DNA from: Isoetes taiwanensis
Lineage: Eukaryota > Streptophyta > Lycopodiopsida > Isoetales > Isoetaceae
Length of the DNA stretch: 64,000 bases
Direction: 5' to 3'
Assembly: GCA_021234155.1 (NCBI GenBank)
Contig: JAJEKV010000033.1
Location: 62,001-126,000 of the forward strand
The position numbers were made by a program, and so were the translations under genes. Positions 23,040-35,693 of this stretch are shown piece after piece; position 1 is the first letter of the stretch; every line of letters begins with the position of its first letter. Under the pieces are notes generated by a model, which did no database searches, was not told the DNA's origin, and saw only the letters and a list, made by a program, of their open reading frames with translations.

Positions 23040-23610
23040 TGGAATCTTCCTAACCTGCAATCAACCTGATGCATACGATATACTACTATTATACTTACAC
23101 ATTTATTAAGATTACCTTAAGGTAATATTTTTAAATTATTATTACGCCATTACATTATCAAATAACTTGTCAATTCAGAACTTCTATTAAACAGGTACTT
23201 ATTAGTCCTCGTTATTATAACATTTAGTTTATCACAATTTAACACTTTCATATACAATTATTATTTAAGGTACTCTTCATTCCTTGCAACACATTCCAAC
23301 AAAATTTGTGTTGCAAGTCCTCGCACCTTAAAATCCTGCATTAATTTTACAATATCTATAATTACATACTTACTATCTTAATTATTAGAATTACTCTAAG
23401 GTAATGTTTAAGACATTCTTGTACTATTTCATTACCCAATTAACTTATCACTTCATAACTTAATCTCGCTAAAGTAATTATTAACCTTACTTAATACAAC
23501 ATTTAAGTTTATCAAAGTTTATCAATTTCATACAAAATTTACACTTCTAAGGTACTCTTCATCCCTTGCAACACATTATGACTAAATTTGTGTTGCAAGT
23601 TTTTTCAGAA
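23040..23610. repeat. Degenerate tandem duplication inside the LARD-like element
   Basis: Two AT-rich blocks of roughly 270 bp, diverged. Each ends with an AAGGTACTCTTCAT segment, then CTTGCAACACA and, about 13 bases on, its complement TGTGTTGCAAG, so each carries a small hairpin. Confidence 0.6.
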
Positions 23611-26600
23611 ACTCGACCTCCTTGCCCTCCGGAGAGCTCTATTGGCCTCACGTCCATTAGACCCTCACGTTATTACTATTTTAATTATTAATAAAATTTT
23701 GGTTATATGGTGACCACCCCACCTATCTACATGGATGCATGGCTAATCTCCCACAGAGGAAGAGGGTGAATCTTCCATTATGGCCGTGGAGACAAATATA
23801 TGCCTATATGCCGCTCATGCCTACACCTCTAGTTGCCCAAATGGAGGATATCCTTCCCGTGGGGGCGGAAGGATAGATTCCTCCTATCAAAGCATATATG
23901 GGGCTAAAGGTGCCTTTCCTATCAATGCATTCCTGAATGACCTCCTTTCTCTCGAGGTCGTCTACTTCCGTGGGACAGAAGTAGACTTTCTAATCTACCT
24001 TCCACTCGTCCAAGCGGAAACGCGGTCATGCCTACATTGACATTACACCACGCCCTAGAGATCACTGTAGTGGTCTCATCATCGGTAACAACGCATGCAA
24101 CCCCTACCTAGCATAGGTTGCATGCGTAGATTAATCTTAACTATACAAGCATTTAATCTACACACAAAACGACATGCCTGAGCCGATTTTTGCTGGCTCC
24201 GTTAATGCATGTGATTAACATAATTACCCTACGGTAATATTTATGAATTAACATTATCATAGTATCGGATACATTACTTCCGATAGTACAATTATATTTA
24301 CTCTAATCTTTGCAATATTTAACGACTTTTAGATCGCGATTACTTAAACAATAACCCTGATTTAGACCTATTGTATTATAGACAGGGTTTTAATTATCAT
24401 ACACAAGAATTAGATGTGCTTCTTATTCTCTTCCTTGGGTCCTACATTACCCTTGGAAGTATATCCCTAAGATGCACTTAAGTATATCCGAATTCTATTT
24501 TCTATTTATATTTATAAGGACCTATAGCTATCCTTGGAAGGAATTGCATCCTTGCGAAGGATTAATTAACATGCTACTTCACATTATCGTTGTTATTTAA
24601 CTTATTTCCCTATGATACATATCGCATTAAACAATTTCTATGCGGTTATTAGGGTCTATATTTAACTTATCAATAAGACACATTAAGGCTTATAATACAT
24701 GCGCATACCTTACCTAAGGCTAAAACGCATCCACTCATTGAGCCGGCGTCGAGTAGTTTGGAGGTGATTTGGTCGTTCATTGCTCCCATAGTTTTGCTCC
24801 ACTTCGTTGGTGTAGTTCACTACTACGTCAGTCTCCTCAAGACGTTGAAGGCCTCCCCGAGCTATCTATCTATCTATCTTACGCTCTATTCGCCCGGCCA
24901 TTGCCGGAGTGAACTCTATTCTATTTCACGTCAATTCGGTGCAAGTACGTTCAATCATAAGATTGAGCCCTCCCACTTTCTTCGAAAAGAAAATGGTCAT
25001 GCACCCCTTCAATACATTGCACACAACGTCATATCTATTCTCTCCCCTTAAGAGGTTATACGCTTCTTACTTAGCGCATTAAGTTACTAGCCTTAGCTAA
25101 CATATATAACCATCTAAGATGGATGCACATATTATGTTATCATTTATTTCAATATAATTATGGGTTATCCACTTAGTTAGAACGATTCTAAACCACAAGG
25201 TTTTGTCATGACGACAATTCCTTTTGTCTCAAAAGACTATTTGATTACTATAATTCTTATTTTAGATGTACCTTGCATGTACTATTATTTTATTATTCTA
25301 GAGATTCCCCCTTTCTTAGTTATTTAGCTCTTGGAATATTCCTACCAATCGAATTGATGTCATCGTAACAAGTTGGCCGGACTTGTTAGATTACTTCTTT
25401 TCTTTCGGTTGGATTATTCTTTGGAGGTACTAGATTTATACATGGTTAACAATTATCCTAGTAATGATTCCTTCTTAGCGAGGAGATCAATCTCACCAAG
25501 TGGTTTCAATACGTTGGATGTCTGTTAACAATCGTGTATAATTATAGTTACTCCTATGCATTTCCTTCCCAATCCTTGACGCTTAGCTCAATATTGGGGC
25601 AATCCTTTTAGCCAGAATATCTGGAAATGCCTTCTAATCCCAATATGGATGTTACCGTCCATACATTAACCTACTAGGCCCCGTGGCCTTAGATCCTTGA
25701 GCTTGCTAGAAGCTCATCCACTCGTTGCCTGCTTGAAGGAGCAAGGTAACGTTCTTCCGAGTCGCTCGATACTTCAGTCTCCTTGACGGTGGATGCTCTT
25801 TGAAGTAGAGGTTGACTTTGTTCGCTAGCAGCCTCTTATTGCTGGTGGCTTGATGGTGTAGTTGATCACTTGAAATCTTCCATGCCGCTTTTCAAAAGCC
25901 TGAAGGTGGCGTCCTTGAAAAAGATCTTTCATCTTGAACTCTTTATCTTGGCGGCCTAAAGGATGACTCTCAGATCCGATATTGTTTCTTCGACTCCATC
26001 GATGTCTCATACGTCGAGTCCTCTTGTCGTTATCGTGTTGCCCGAAGAGTGTTGACGATGTTGATTGCTTCACCCCTGCAACTTGCATGACATCTCTTCC
26101 TTTGATGTGTTACGCTATGGGAGGGAAGAAATAACAAGGGAACTATACATGCACAACATATAGCTTACATAATTACAATTACTACTAGAGCTATTAGGTC
26201 TCCCTTGTGCCTCCCTTCGAGTTGGACACCTACTCCTTGGCAATGTCATCGGTGTTCCTCCCGGTGCAATGGTGTTGACGATCTATATCCTCCTATTTGT
26301 ATGCCGGCTCATTACTCGGGGTAACTTGTTGATATACTTGGGCCCCTCCGATGTTTGTGGGCTATGGCACAACCGCTTTGCATCATATTCTAACTAAGGT
26401 GTGTTTGTCGTTGATGCTTCGACATTTCAGTCTGCTTCTTGATCCTGTTCTCGGGCAATAATTGTTCCCCCCTTCATGATACTTGAAGCTATTTGAAGGC
26501 GTCTCTTGAGGCTGTGCGCGATTCCTTTGGCTATACTCCTCTGGAGTTGTTCTCTTCTGCAGTTGTTCTTTGAATCGTTCATCCTTGGGTTCACCAAGTT

Positions 26601-29600
26601 GCATGCAAGCCCGTGTGCAAGTCATCGGCTCGCCTCACCTAGTTGGTTCTCCATCGAGCTTCCAAACTTCTTCGTTTGATCCCCTCGATCACATGGCTTG
26701 GACGTTGTCACGTTCCACAGTGCTATGCCGTCTTCTTGTCTTGAGGTACCCTCCGGTGACTTTGATTGTGCTCGTCAGTTTTGATCCTCCTGTTGCCTCT
26801 GGGAAGCTCGTGGAAGAAGTCGGTTGCTAGCACTTCTCCATCTTTCAGTTCCTGACCTTTGTCCTTCTATGCATGTCGGTCTCTTTGGCAAGTAAGGCAT
26901 CATGGCTCTCCTCCCTGCTGGCTATATTGTCGGGATGATGGATCCTTATATCTGCACAGCTTGACCCTTGAGTTGAAGAAGTACCTGCCTTAGATATAGT
27001 CTTGTCGTTGAATAGCTTGGCTATTATCTTGAACTCTCTTTTTGTCGAAGGTGCTTCAGTTGCTATTCTTGTTGTTAAGGTGTCGAATGCTTCTACCTTG
27101 GGCGTTTGACGTGCCACATGTCGGGGATATGATCGGCTTCTTCTCTTCTAATTACTGGTAGGAGTACCTGACGAAGATATCACCTAGTTGTTGAAGGCAT
27201 ATCTCCTCGTCGCGGTGCCTTTTGTAAGTGCATCTCCATCTAATCCCGTGTCATACGCATTCCCCTATATTACCACAAGGTGGAATTATGGTCGTCGAGA
27301 TGTTGTCTTCTTAGTTGGCTCGCGTTGATGTCGGGCGTTCCTCCTTCTATTGTTGAGGCCACTCGTGTCATAAGTTCGTCAAGTGTTGCTGCTGCCACAA
27401 GATGTAGTGTTAAGCGCCCCGACGATGTCCCGATGCGTGATGATCTTGACATGACCGGTATTGTCTCTTATTCGACATTGGGTGGGCCGTTTTCACTTCT
27501 ACTTGGGGCACTTCCTGAAGTATTTGGAGTCGAAGTTTGTTTGGCCTCCTGTTAGTTTCTCCCTCGTACTTGCTCTTCCATTTTGATCTTGGGCTCTATG
27601 CTTCCTCTGTTGGTAGTCGAAGTGAAGGAGCTTCCTGATCTAAGCGCTAAATCCGTAAAACATGACTTTAAACCCATGTTTCTCCACTATATATGTGGAC
27701 ATCCTAGATATACAATAGACATATACGCATTTACATTGGGATTTTAATTCATCCACTTTTGCAAAACAACTACGAAGATCTACCTAATTATTTATACTCC
27801 TCTAGGTTTTCCCTTCCTCCTATCGCATTTGACCCTTTGGTTTTGCTGCATCTTCTTCGTTCTGGTTGACTCCGGGATTTCTTGAGATGCTGCTACTATT
27901 GTTGAGCTTCATGTCTGATCCGAGCTGATCACCTCAAGTTGCGAAGAGTGTTCGTCGATGTGATCCCTTGAAAAAGATGCTCCTCCTTATTGTGTATATT
28001 CGTCGCGAGGAATGCGGTAACCCATCCGTCCCTACATGCGATTGTATCGTTTGCAAGATTGCTGATTTTGGTGCCATTGATCGAGCTTGAGTAGGGTCAC
28101 TGGCTGTTGCGGTCGGGCATTCTTGAATGTCTTGAAGCTCACGAGATGGTGGGTCGGTGGCGGGCATTGTCAATCCCCCCGGGTTGAATTTACGAGTCGA
28201 CTCACATTTGCTTGGGCTTTGCTTCATTCCAAGGTGCCTCTCCGTGCCTAGAGTGTGGTCGCCTCCATTGCCCCATCATGGCTCCTTCTGAGTAAGCCTT
28301 TGCGTGATTTGTACCTGCTTTGGCTAAAGTCGTCTCCTCCGCTTTTGGATCCTATCCATTCGAGTCTCGCACTCCTTTACGGCGTGAGTAAAGTCGCCCT
28401 TCCTTTCCTTTCTAGGTGTTTTACGTATCCGAATTCTTGTTCGAAAGGAATATTCTCCTCCTTGATCTTGCCCCTAATGCTGATATAGGCCTTCAAGTTG
28501 GAGATGTTCCACGATATCGTCTCCTCCCTCGTGGCCTCCTGGCGGTGCAAGGGAGCTAGAAGCTCATCTTGGTCAGCCTTACTAGGTGCTTTGTGGTTGC
28601 TAGCTTGGTTTACTCCTTTCGTTGGCGTTGCATGACATTCGCTTTGAGCTCTTTGGGCTGCAATGTCGGTGGTTTGTCTTCCCTCCGGTTTTATCACGGC
28701 TCTGTGTGTCGTCATGACTTCTCCCCTCGACAGAAGATTATGCCTTGACCCTAGCTCGTGATGCTAACGCGGCATCGATGTCTAGCGTGTTCCTCGCACG
28801 TATTTCTTTGCCTTGCATTCTTCCATTTGAAACTTCGTGGGCGTCGAGGTTGGTGAAAGGCGTCGAGATCCTCTTCCCCGATGTGACCTCGTCGTTGGTA
28901 GCCTGAGGTTGACACCTAGAAAATTCTTGATGCCGGATTGGTTACCAATTATTCTTCCCATTTGATGAAGATTGATGATAGGCCTAGGTGGTGTCCTGTT
29001 CTACTCGTTTGTCGGTTGAGGTGTTTGTCGTTGTGCTTCCCTCTCTTGGGTTCCGCCTTTTCGGTCTCCTCTCCTTATCCGTCAATGCGTACATCGGCTG
29101 GGACCTTGATGTCTTCAAGGAGTTGCGCCTCAAGCTCTTCGTGGCTCGCCCCGTGCTTTGAAAGGCTACCGTATTTCCTAGAGTCTAAGGTCTACTTGAA
29201 GGGCTCTCCTACAACATTACGGGCTCTATAAGCAAGCAAGGTGGCTCGAGCAGCATTCTTTGGAGACATATCTATAATCTACAAGTCTATGGATATTAGG
29301 GCGGTGTGGTATGGCATGAAATGAGGGTTGTTTTGCAAAACCCCATGATGTTTGAGGCATACCCTAAGGTCCTAACAAAGTTGGTTTGGGGAGTCCAATC
29401 TCTACACATGGAGCTGGCTTGGGCGGTTCTAGACTCTAGCTTCTTTCTAGGTATCCTGGCAATAGGGAGTGTCAATGTGGTGGCTATATAAGTCAAACTG
29501 TATTAGAAGGACACAGAATTAGGTCAAGGTTTATGCCTTTGGCATGAGCAAGAGGTGATGTACCCGACAGTTGGACTTGGGTTGCTATCTTTGAGGTCTA

Positions 29601-30717
29601 GATGACTATAACAAAGGGGGTGTTCTTGGGCACTTCTATCTAGGAGTAAGGTATCAGCCTTCGAGCTGAGAGCAATACTTACGAGCTACTAATGGGGTAG
29701 GCTTCTATCTACAAACAAACTACGGTTTGGAAAAACAATTCAAGGGTTTGGGCAATTTTGGTCAATTTGGGCTAGGGTTTGACATTTCTAGCCTAATTTG
29801 AGGTCATAAATGGATTCTAGGCTATCTAATGGTCCTATTGCAACAAATTTCAGGCGATTTGGAGCTCTGTAGCTCAAGTTATGGAGGTTCAAAGTTTGGA
29901 GGTCTCCACGAGGTTGCGCCACTGCTCAAAACTAAAGTTTAGTTCTTTGACCGGTAGCTGTGGAGACATTGGCTGTAAATTGGGTTAAACGTGTCCAATT
30001 TGGGTGATCTAAGGGTCAAATCATGCTAGTCTCATCGAGTTAGGCCAGAATGGACCCCTTTACTTGGTCAATTTGGAGGTGTTTTGGTCTAGTTTGGACA
30101 TGGTCTAGGTATGAAGGTCTCACGTGTTGCATACAAATTCAAAACTAAAGTTTAGTTATTGAACCAGGCGCGAGCTGTGAGACATCACACTTTTTTGGTC
30201 TAAGAGTATCCTATTTTACTAAAATAAAAACTACTACTTGCTAACTCGTCCTAATTAACAAGATTTGACACATAAACTACTCAAAATTATCATGTATTAA
30301 CAAAATTATTGATTATTTACAACATATCTCTGGGGATCTCCTTAATTAAACTAGCTAATTACATGCCTTCCCTCATGAGGGTTACTTTCAATGAACAAAT
30401 GAGCAGTAGCGTTGAGTCTTCAAAATGTTGGACCAGCTTACGCTCTGGCCTTTTTTGAGCCTTGGCCTCCCGCTCTCGTTCGTCCTCTCCTCTTCTGTTT
30501 CCTTCGGCCTCCTTGGCCTCCTGGCATTTCAGCCTTGTCGAGAAAGTCGAAGCGATTCGTTTGGTGCGCATCATGTCGATCGGAGTCCCGGTGTCTATCG
30601 AGATCTTTGTCTATCTATCTTACAGGGCCTTGGTTCTAAATCTAAGGCTTAGCCATTAATATTATCTAACATTATTAAAGCTTAAATTTAATTAAGAATT
30701 ATAATTCAAACGCAAAC
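23611..30717. other. Interior of the LARD-like element, no recognised gene
   Basis: AT-rich from about 23.6 to 25.7 kb, then more GC-rich with short frames on both strands. A hairpin at about 23959-23983 (GTCTACTTC/GAAGTAGAC) and a CTAT microsatellite at about 24863 are visible. The plus-strand frames at 26570-26830, 27280-27555 and 28938-29231 are Ser/Leu-rich and probably antisense shadows of degraded minus-strand coding sequence. I could not identify a protein. Confidence 0.35.
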
Positions 30718-30997
30718 GATGCCCGCCCTCAGTGGTTGGCACGGGGGGGTTTGGGGGGGTTCAACCCTGTGGGTGGGAGGTTCAATTCTCGCTACCGCGG
30801 GAATTCTTTTAAGATGAGGTTCAAAGAGATTGAAAAACTAGACTAATCTAGCTAGATCGTAGGCTAAGATTCGAATTACCAAGTTACTTTTTTAAATTTT
30901 ATAACTTTTCAAGCTGTTCTCATCAATGTCTCACAGCTTGCACCTCGCAAAACTAAGGTTTAGTCATTGAACCAGGCGCGAGCTGTGAGACCACCTT
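29928..30997. repeat. Three dispersed copies of a 45-bp direct repeat
   Basis: Copies at about 29928-29975, 30139-30187 and 30948-30997 share AAAACTAA(A/G)GTTTAGT, then a TTGAACCAGGCGCGAGCTGT-like end. The second and third copies are almost identical. They lie near the primer-site end of the LARD-like element, where plant retroelement leaders often carry such repeats. Confidence 0.65.
30718..30815 (+). repeat. tRNA-derived SINE-like head
   Basis: AGTGGTTGGCACG (30731-30743) resembles a pol III A-box and GGTTCAATTCT (30779-30789) a B-box, about 36 bases apart as in tRNA-derived SINEs. The segment continues CGCTACCGCGGGAATTC. The 3' tail and target duplication could not be set. It could equally be a degraded tRNA pseudogene. 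Confidence 0.4.
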
Positions 30998-31198
30998 ACC
31001 TGGCTCATTCTTTTTAGTTTTATTAAGTTCCAATTCACCTAACTGTGCTAATATTAAATTCCAATCCACTTAACTGTTACTAGCTTAGCATAAACTACAA
31101 AAATGAGAAAAAAATTTCCCACTTTCCGAGGTTCGAGGATCCTATCAAGTTAGTACTACTGGGAGCATGGCCAGTGCTTTGCTCTTGGTCTCCAAGAA

Positions 31199-31216
31199 CA
31201 TTGCTCGATACCAGCG
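31199..31216 (-). promoter_or_regulatory. Primer binding site of the LARD-like element
   Basis: Read on the minus strand, CTGGTATCGAGCAATG lies 2 bases inside the 5' LTR. The usual plant site complementary to initiator tRNA-Met is TGGTATCAGAGC, so this matches apart from a local change. Confidence 0.6.
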
Positions 31217-32825
31217 TGGCGTCCCCTACTGAGATCTGATGCCCTCACCGTATACAAACAGGAGTTCATCCCCCATACCAGCTCCATGCTAATACAGGGC
31301 CCTCCACATGACACTGCAACCGTGACGGGTTCCAGTGGGAAGAGTGGAAGGGTCATTGCACCCCGTCTCCCTCAGGGCCTACCTAGCTGCGGAAGCGTAA
31401 ACATACATGTCAGTAGCACATACATCAACATCATATGACCATCACGAAGGATGGTCCTCCACATATCTGCATAGACAAAGATCAGCACATCACATAGGGA
31501 ATCCTACCCAAGGCTCAGACTCAAAGGGATGACTGACGGCTTGGGTCTCCAGAGTTCATTGCAGACAGAATTCATGGCAATGGATTTGGCTGGCATAAGA
31601 ACATGGCATAGGGTTGTCCACTCCATCCGCCCCTCCTGTGCACACTTTGCAGAGTAGGCTGAAAAGTGTTGGGACTGGTAGCCTCATGGGATGCATAGCC
31701 AAGGGGGGCTATATCACGGGTTGCATCTCCCGATTCGATGGGGCGGTAGGGATCTCTCCCTCCCGAGATCTACATCTTTGACTCAAAGGTGACTAGAGGG
31801 CCACTGCCCGTATTCGACTTGAACTCAATGGAAGGTCATATTCACCACCTCACGAGTGTCGAGCCCATGCCTTGCCCACACGCAGTGGCAAGCCATTAGA
31901 CCTAGTCACAATGATCCCCGGTAGCACTAACACACCATAGGGATCGTTCAAGAGTCAGAACACGAACCTCCTTATAAGCCAGTCTGGCCCCTTCACCCAC
32001 AACCAGGTGTGGCTCTTGTGCACAGGCCGCATCTATAGTGTGCTAGAGAGGCTAATCTAGGAGCATCTACTACCAAGCTTGAAGTCTCTACCCCCCTTCC
32101 CAATACAAGGAGTTCACAGAGATACACCATCCATATACATCACAGAAGAACTAAAGAACATAGATCTAATCTATATCATAGAGTTAGGTTCTTTAGTTAG
32201 AGTCTGGTATCTACTCATCTAGAGATCTAGATAGGCTGCTAAAGATTTAATAGGCTAAACCCTCTTTTGATACAATGGTGGAAAACGGTTTAGACCATTA
32301 AATCGACTACATACCTGATCCATGAGTTGCTCCTCCTGACCTGAGTTCGACCATCCTACTGAACTGCTCGAATCAAGGGAAACTAATGGTGCCATTCTCT
32401 CGGGCAGTGCGGGAGGTGGTTTTGACTCCTAGAGCAGCCAAAACAGAGCTCTAAAACCCTAGGAACGAAAATGGGCAAGTTAGGGTTCTTCTACTTAAAT
32501 AGGCAAGGGTTGGGGCTTAGGGTTTCCAATTATCCCTTTAGGCATGTGGGATAATTGGAAATGGGCCCACTTGCCTTTAATGGCTAGGTGGCCAAATGTG
32601 CCTACATGGAAATGTGTGCACCTAAATGTGCCCACATGGAAATGTGTGCACCTTAATAAATGTGCATGTGCACATTAATAAGAAATGCACATACCTAGCA
32701 AGTTGCCCCCTAGGGCTACTCACTGGCTACTGCGTCGCTGGTACCGCGTCGGTTGGAGTGGCGTGTCGCGCGTGATGAACCGATGCGATATCGCCCCGGG
32801 ACCGTATCGCTTTGGAAACGCCACA
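31217..32825 (-). repeat. Right LTR (5' LTR in element orientation)
   Basis: Begins TGGCGTCCCCTACT and ends AAACGCCACA, followed directly by the CCACC target duplication. It should contain the element promoter. No TATA box could be assigned with confidence. Confidence 0.9.
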
Positions 32826-33065
32826 CCACCAGAAGGAATTGAAAAGGTATTATCACATTAAAACAAACTTATTTTGAAGGGAAAATTTTAAAAATGCCCT
32901 TCTATTTTGGGATAATTGCCAAAATGCCCCTGTATATTCAAATATTGTTAATTTGCCCCTACGGCCAAGAATAGCTACGGGAGCAAGGCTCTTGAGTATT
33001 TCGGCATTAATCTTGCTGCATCACCAATTTGGATCACTATTCTGGCATCGTCACACTCTTCATCA

Positions 33066-34532
33066 GTGATTCAAAATCATTTTGGCACATTTTCTTGGTT
33101 CTTGATAATCAGATGGACAAGGTGGGCAAATCTGGTGGTAAAGAGCTTGGCTACAGTGACAAGGTGGCTATGGGTAGTCGCCATACTTGCCCATTTTGTG
33201 TTTTGTGAAAATGTATTGCAAAGCTTTGTTAAATGGCTGCATGGTACAGATCCGTTAGAAGCCCAAACTATAATGGCCAGAAACGACTTTGTCTTTTGCT
33301 ATGAGTCTCCTGTTAGAAGCCTCGGCCAAACAAAAAATACATTTGATGTGCAACAATTTTTAGTCTTTTTTGTTTTGAAACAGAACTAGTCAATCATTGG
33401 GGGAAGGAAAGAGTTGTGGCGATTCTACTGCAGCTGGTGAACGAAGAAGAAACAAGGTGCTGCGCACGGAGGGTTGCCCTCTATGGCCGGAGGGTGGTGG
33501 CTTAAATCATAGTTTCAAAGTCATGTTTTGACAATCAATTCAAATTGCTACTTCTAGACAATATAATAGTTGATACCATGACTTTATGGGAATTGGCCTG
33601 AAGCAATCTTTGGTGCTCGGCATGGAAGAAGTATTGCAGGAGCATAAGGTATAGTCTAGTGTAATAGAGCAGAGAATGGAAATACATGTTTTGTTAGCAT
33701 AGAAATGAGAGAACTGCTTGAAGACCTCTGATCGGTCTTTTGTCATAGAGAGCTTCAAACATCTGAGGAAAAGACCTTAGCAGTAACAAGCTTGCTGATA
33801 AACTGTACATTTGTACATGACAGTGTAATGATCAGGGGCACGATTGAGTCCACATGTATAGTATCTCTTGAATATAAGATGCCAGTATTCCTACTACAAT
33901 CCAATCATCAACAAGTACCAACTTTGTTTTCTAAGAGGTAAAATTATGATCTCTTGCTTTCTACGTGCGTTCTCTTATTTTCATTATTCTTGTAGCACGA
34001 ACAATGTCTTAATACCAAGAACATTATATGTATTGAAAGATGTCTCATTGTTGGTAACTATTTTTTCGCTTTGCACAATTTTTAGCTTATGATTAAATCA
34101 AGCCTTCGCTTCTCCAAAGAAGCCGATGTGAGCATGCCTATACAAAAGGTAATCAATGGAATATACGGGTGTGTAGAAGTTCACAATTAACATAAAAGGC
34201 AAACCAATCATAAACCAAAACAATCATAGAAAAGAACTCCAAAACCCAAGTCGAACCCAGTTATTTGTTGCAAAAGAGCATTAGTACAAGGGATCCAACC
34301 TAATAATAGAATAGAATAGAATAGTTTTTTTATCGTCCACTGAGACCATGAAACTTATAATCTCCTTAAACACATAGAGGAGAAGCACCCACCTGAACCT
34401 TATTAAAAAATATCAGGAAAAAAAAAAAACAAAAACTGCCATTTTGATTAGCATGGAATGCACGAAGATGGTCCTTATATAGTTGGATTTAATGTATTAT
34501 AAGCTACAAATATATGGTCAACATCTATCTCA
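33066..34532. other. MULE interior, left part; no recognised gene
   Basis: A 107-codon plus-strand frame (33066-33389) has no known motif. About 33770-33860 matches the dispersed repeat at about 9505-9600. A (TAGAA)n run with TTTTTTTATCGTCCAC lies at about 34303-34345, similar to the sequence after the (AGAAT)8 tract at 9351. Confidence 0.35.
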
Positions 34533-34547
34533 ATATTAATAGGTCTA

Positions 34548-35249
34548 TGTATCAGTTGTTGCTTGATACTGATATTCTTCCTCCGTCTACTAAGTGGTCT
34601 CTTCAACTTCCTCCTCTTCAATGGCAGAAGGTGTGGTCTTGGGCATGGGACAAGCTACTTCATCCTAAAGTGGCAGTTCTTTGGTGGCAGATTCTTCATA
34701 GGTGTCTGCGGGTTAATGTGCTTGTCCATTAGTTTAACCCTAGAATATCAAATCAGTGTCCAGTATGCAAGCGTGGATCTGAGACCATTGAGCATTGCTT
34801 TTTCATGTGTGAACACCTTAGACAGGTATGGGACTGGTTGTTTTCCCTTTTTCAGGTTTCACTAACAAGTCAACAACTGCTTTTGGCAATTTACCCAAGT
34901 ACCTGGACAGAGTTACAAGGCCAGGCTTTTCATCTAGCAGCAGGATGGTTGCTTTGGACTATCTGGAAAAGACGAAGATTGGTAATCTTCAAAGGTCTGG
35001 ATGTGGCAGATAATCGTGTTCTCCAAGAAGCTGAAGGTTACATTGTAAAGTCGTATCATTGTTCTTCACTTGCCCCTCGCAAGAGGCGATTGATTTTTGA
35101 GGAGTTTTTAGATGTGCACTCTTATGCTTAGGCAAGTTGCTTCACTCGGTGGGTCTCCGCTTATCCGCTGAGATTTTATTCCTGTCTCTGCATTTATACT
35201 TGTATTTGACTCTTTGATTGAATAAAGTCTGACGTCCTTCAACAAAAAA
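34548..35249 (+). mobile_element. 5'-truncated LINE insertion
   Basis: A perfect 15-bp target duplication ATATTAATAGGTCTA flanks the insertion (34533-34547 and 35250-35264). The 3' end carries a short A-run after TTGATTGAATAAAGTCTGAC. Only the last roughly 0.7 kb of a LINE is present, the usual result of incomplete target-primed reverse transcription. It sits inside the Mutator-like element. Confidence 0.85.
34572..35131 (+). pseudogene. LINE reverse-transcriptase C-terminal zinc-binding domain (zf-RVT)
   Basis: The frame shows the zf-RVT pattern of plant L1-type LINEs: a W-rich start (WSWAWDKLLHPKVAVLWWQI), then CPVCKRGSETIEHCFFMCEH with the Cys-x2-Cys and His-x4-Cys pairs, then AAGWLLWTIWKRRRLVIFKG near the C terminus. 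One in-frame stop follows about residue 72, so it cannot be translated whole. The rest is open to a natural stop at 35131. The reverse-transcriptase palm and endonuclease are missing because of 5' truncation. Confidence 0.85.
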
Positions 35250-35693
35250 ATATTAATAGGTCTAGCTTCTAACATAAAATGCTATGATACTAGATAGAAC
35301 AACATAGGATTTCTATATACAAGCAAGTAAATAGAATACGCGTTCTTCTTCTCCAAACTTCAACCTAATGTCAAAATCACTTGGCATCTAGGTAAAAGGC
35401 CATGGAACGCCAAGCTATGCATCAAAGGTGGGAATAAGTATGGGAAATTCAAATATACTTGAACAGCAATAATTAATTTTCTAGCTAGGTTTTCATTATC
35501 AGATCAGAATGTTACATAGAAGATAGAAGGGCATCCTTTTTTTCAAGAACGGTGCCTCAATATTGGAAAACATCATCTAGATACGTCATTTTCTCAGGAA
35601 AAGTGCATATCTACAAATTATAACAAGAAGCCAGCCACAACAACCTTTCTTCATTTTCCCAATGCCAATGGACCCACGAGCAAGTGTATGTGC

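Larger units (their letters stand above)
21369..32825 (-). mobile_element. LTR retrotransposon without recognisable gag-pol (LARD-like), 11.5 kb
   Basis: Two direct repeats of about 1.6 kb (21369-22987 and 31217-32825) begin with TG and end with CA, and are flanked by the 5-bp target duplication CCACC (21364-21368 and 32826-32830). Next to the right LTR, the minus strand reads CTGGTATCGAGCAATG (RC of 31199-31214), close to the usual tRNA-Met primer site. Next to the left LTR lies a purine-rich tract. The element therefore runs on the minus strand. The 8.2-kb interior has no protease, reverse transcriptase, RNase H or integrase motif that I could find. Only short minus-strand frames occur (28377-28715, 27934-28227, 26845-27117, 25825-26088). 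It fits a large retrotransposon derivative moved by proteins of another element, or a very decayed gypsy element. Confidence 0.85.

Noticed and set aside
24860-24882. CTAT microsatellite as a Helitron 5' end
   Set aside because: No TC-start context or matching 3' hairpin could be found nearby.
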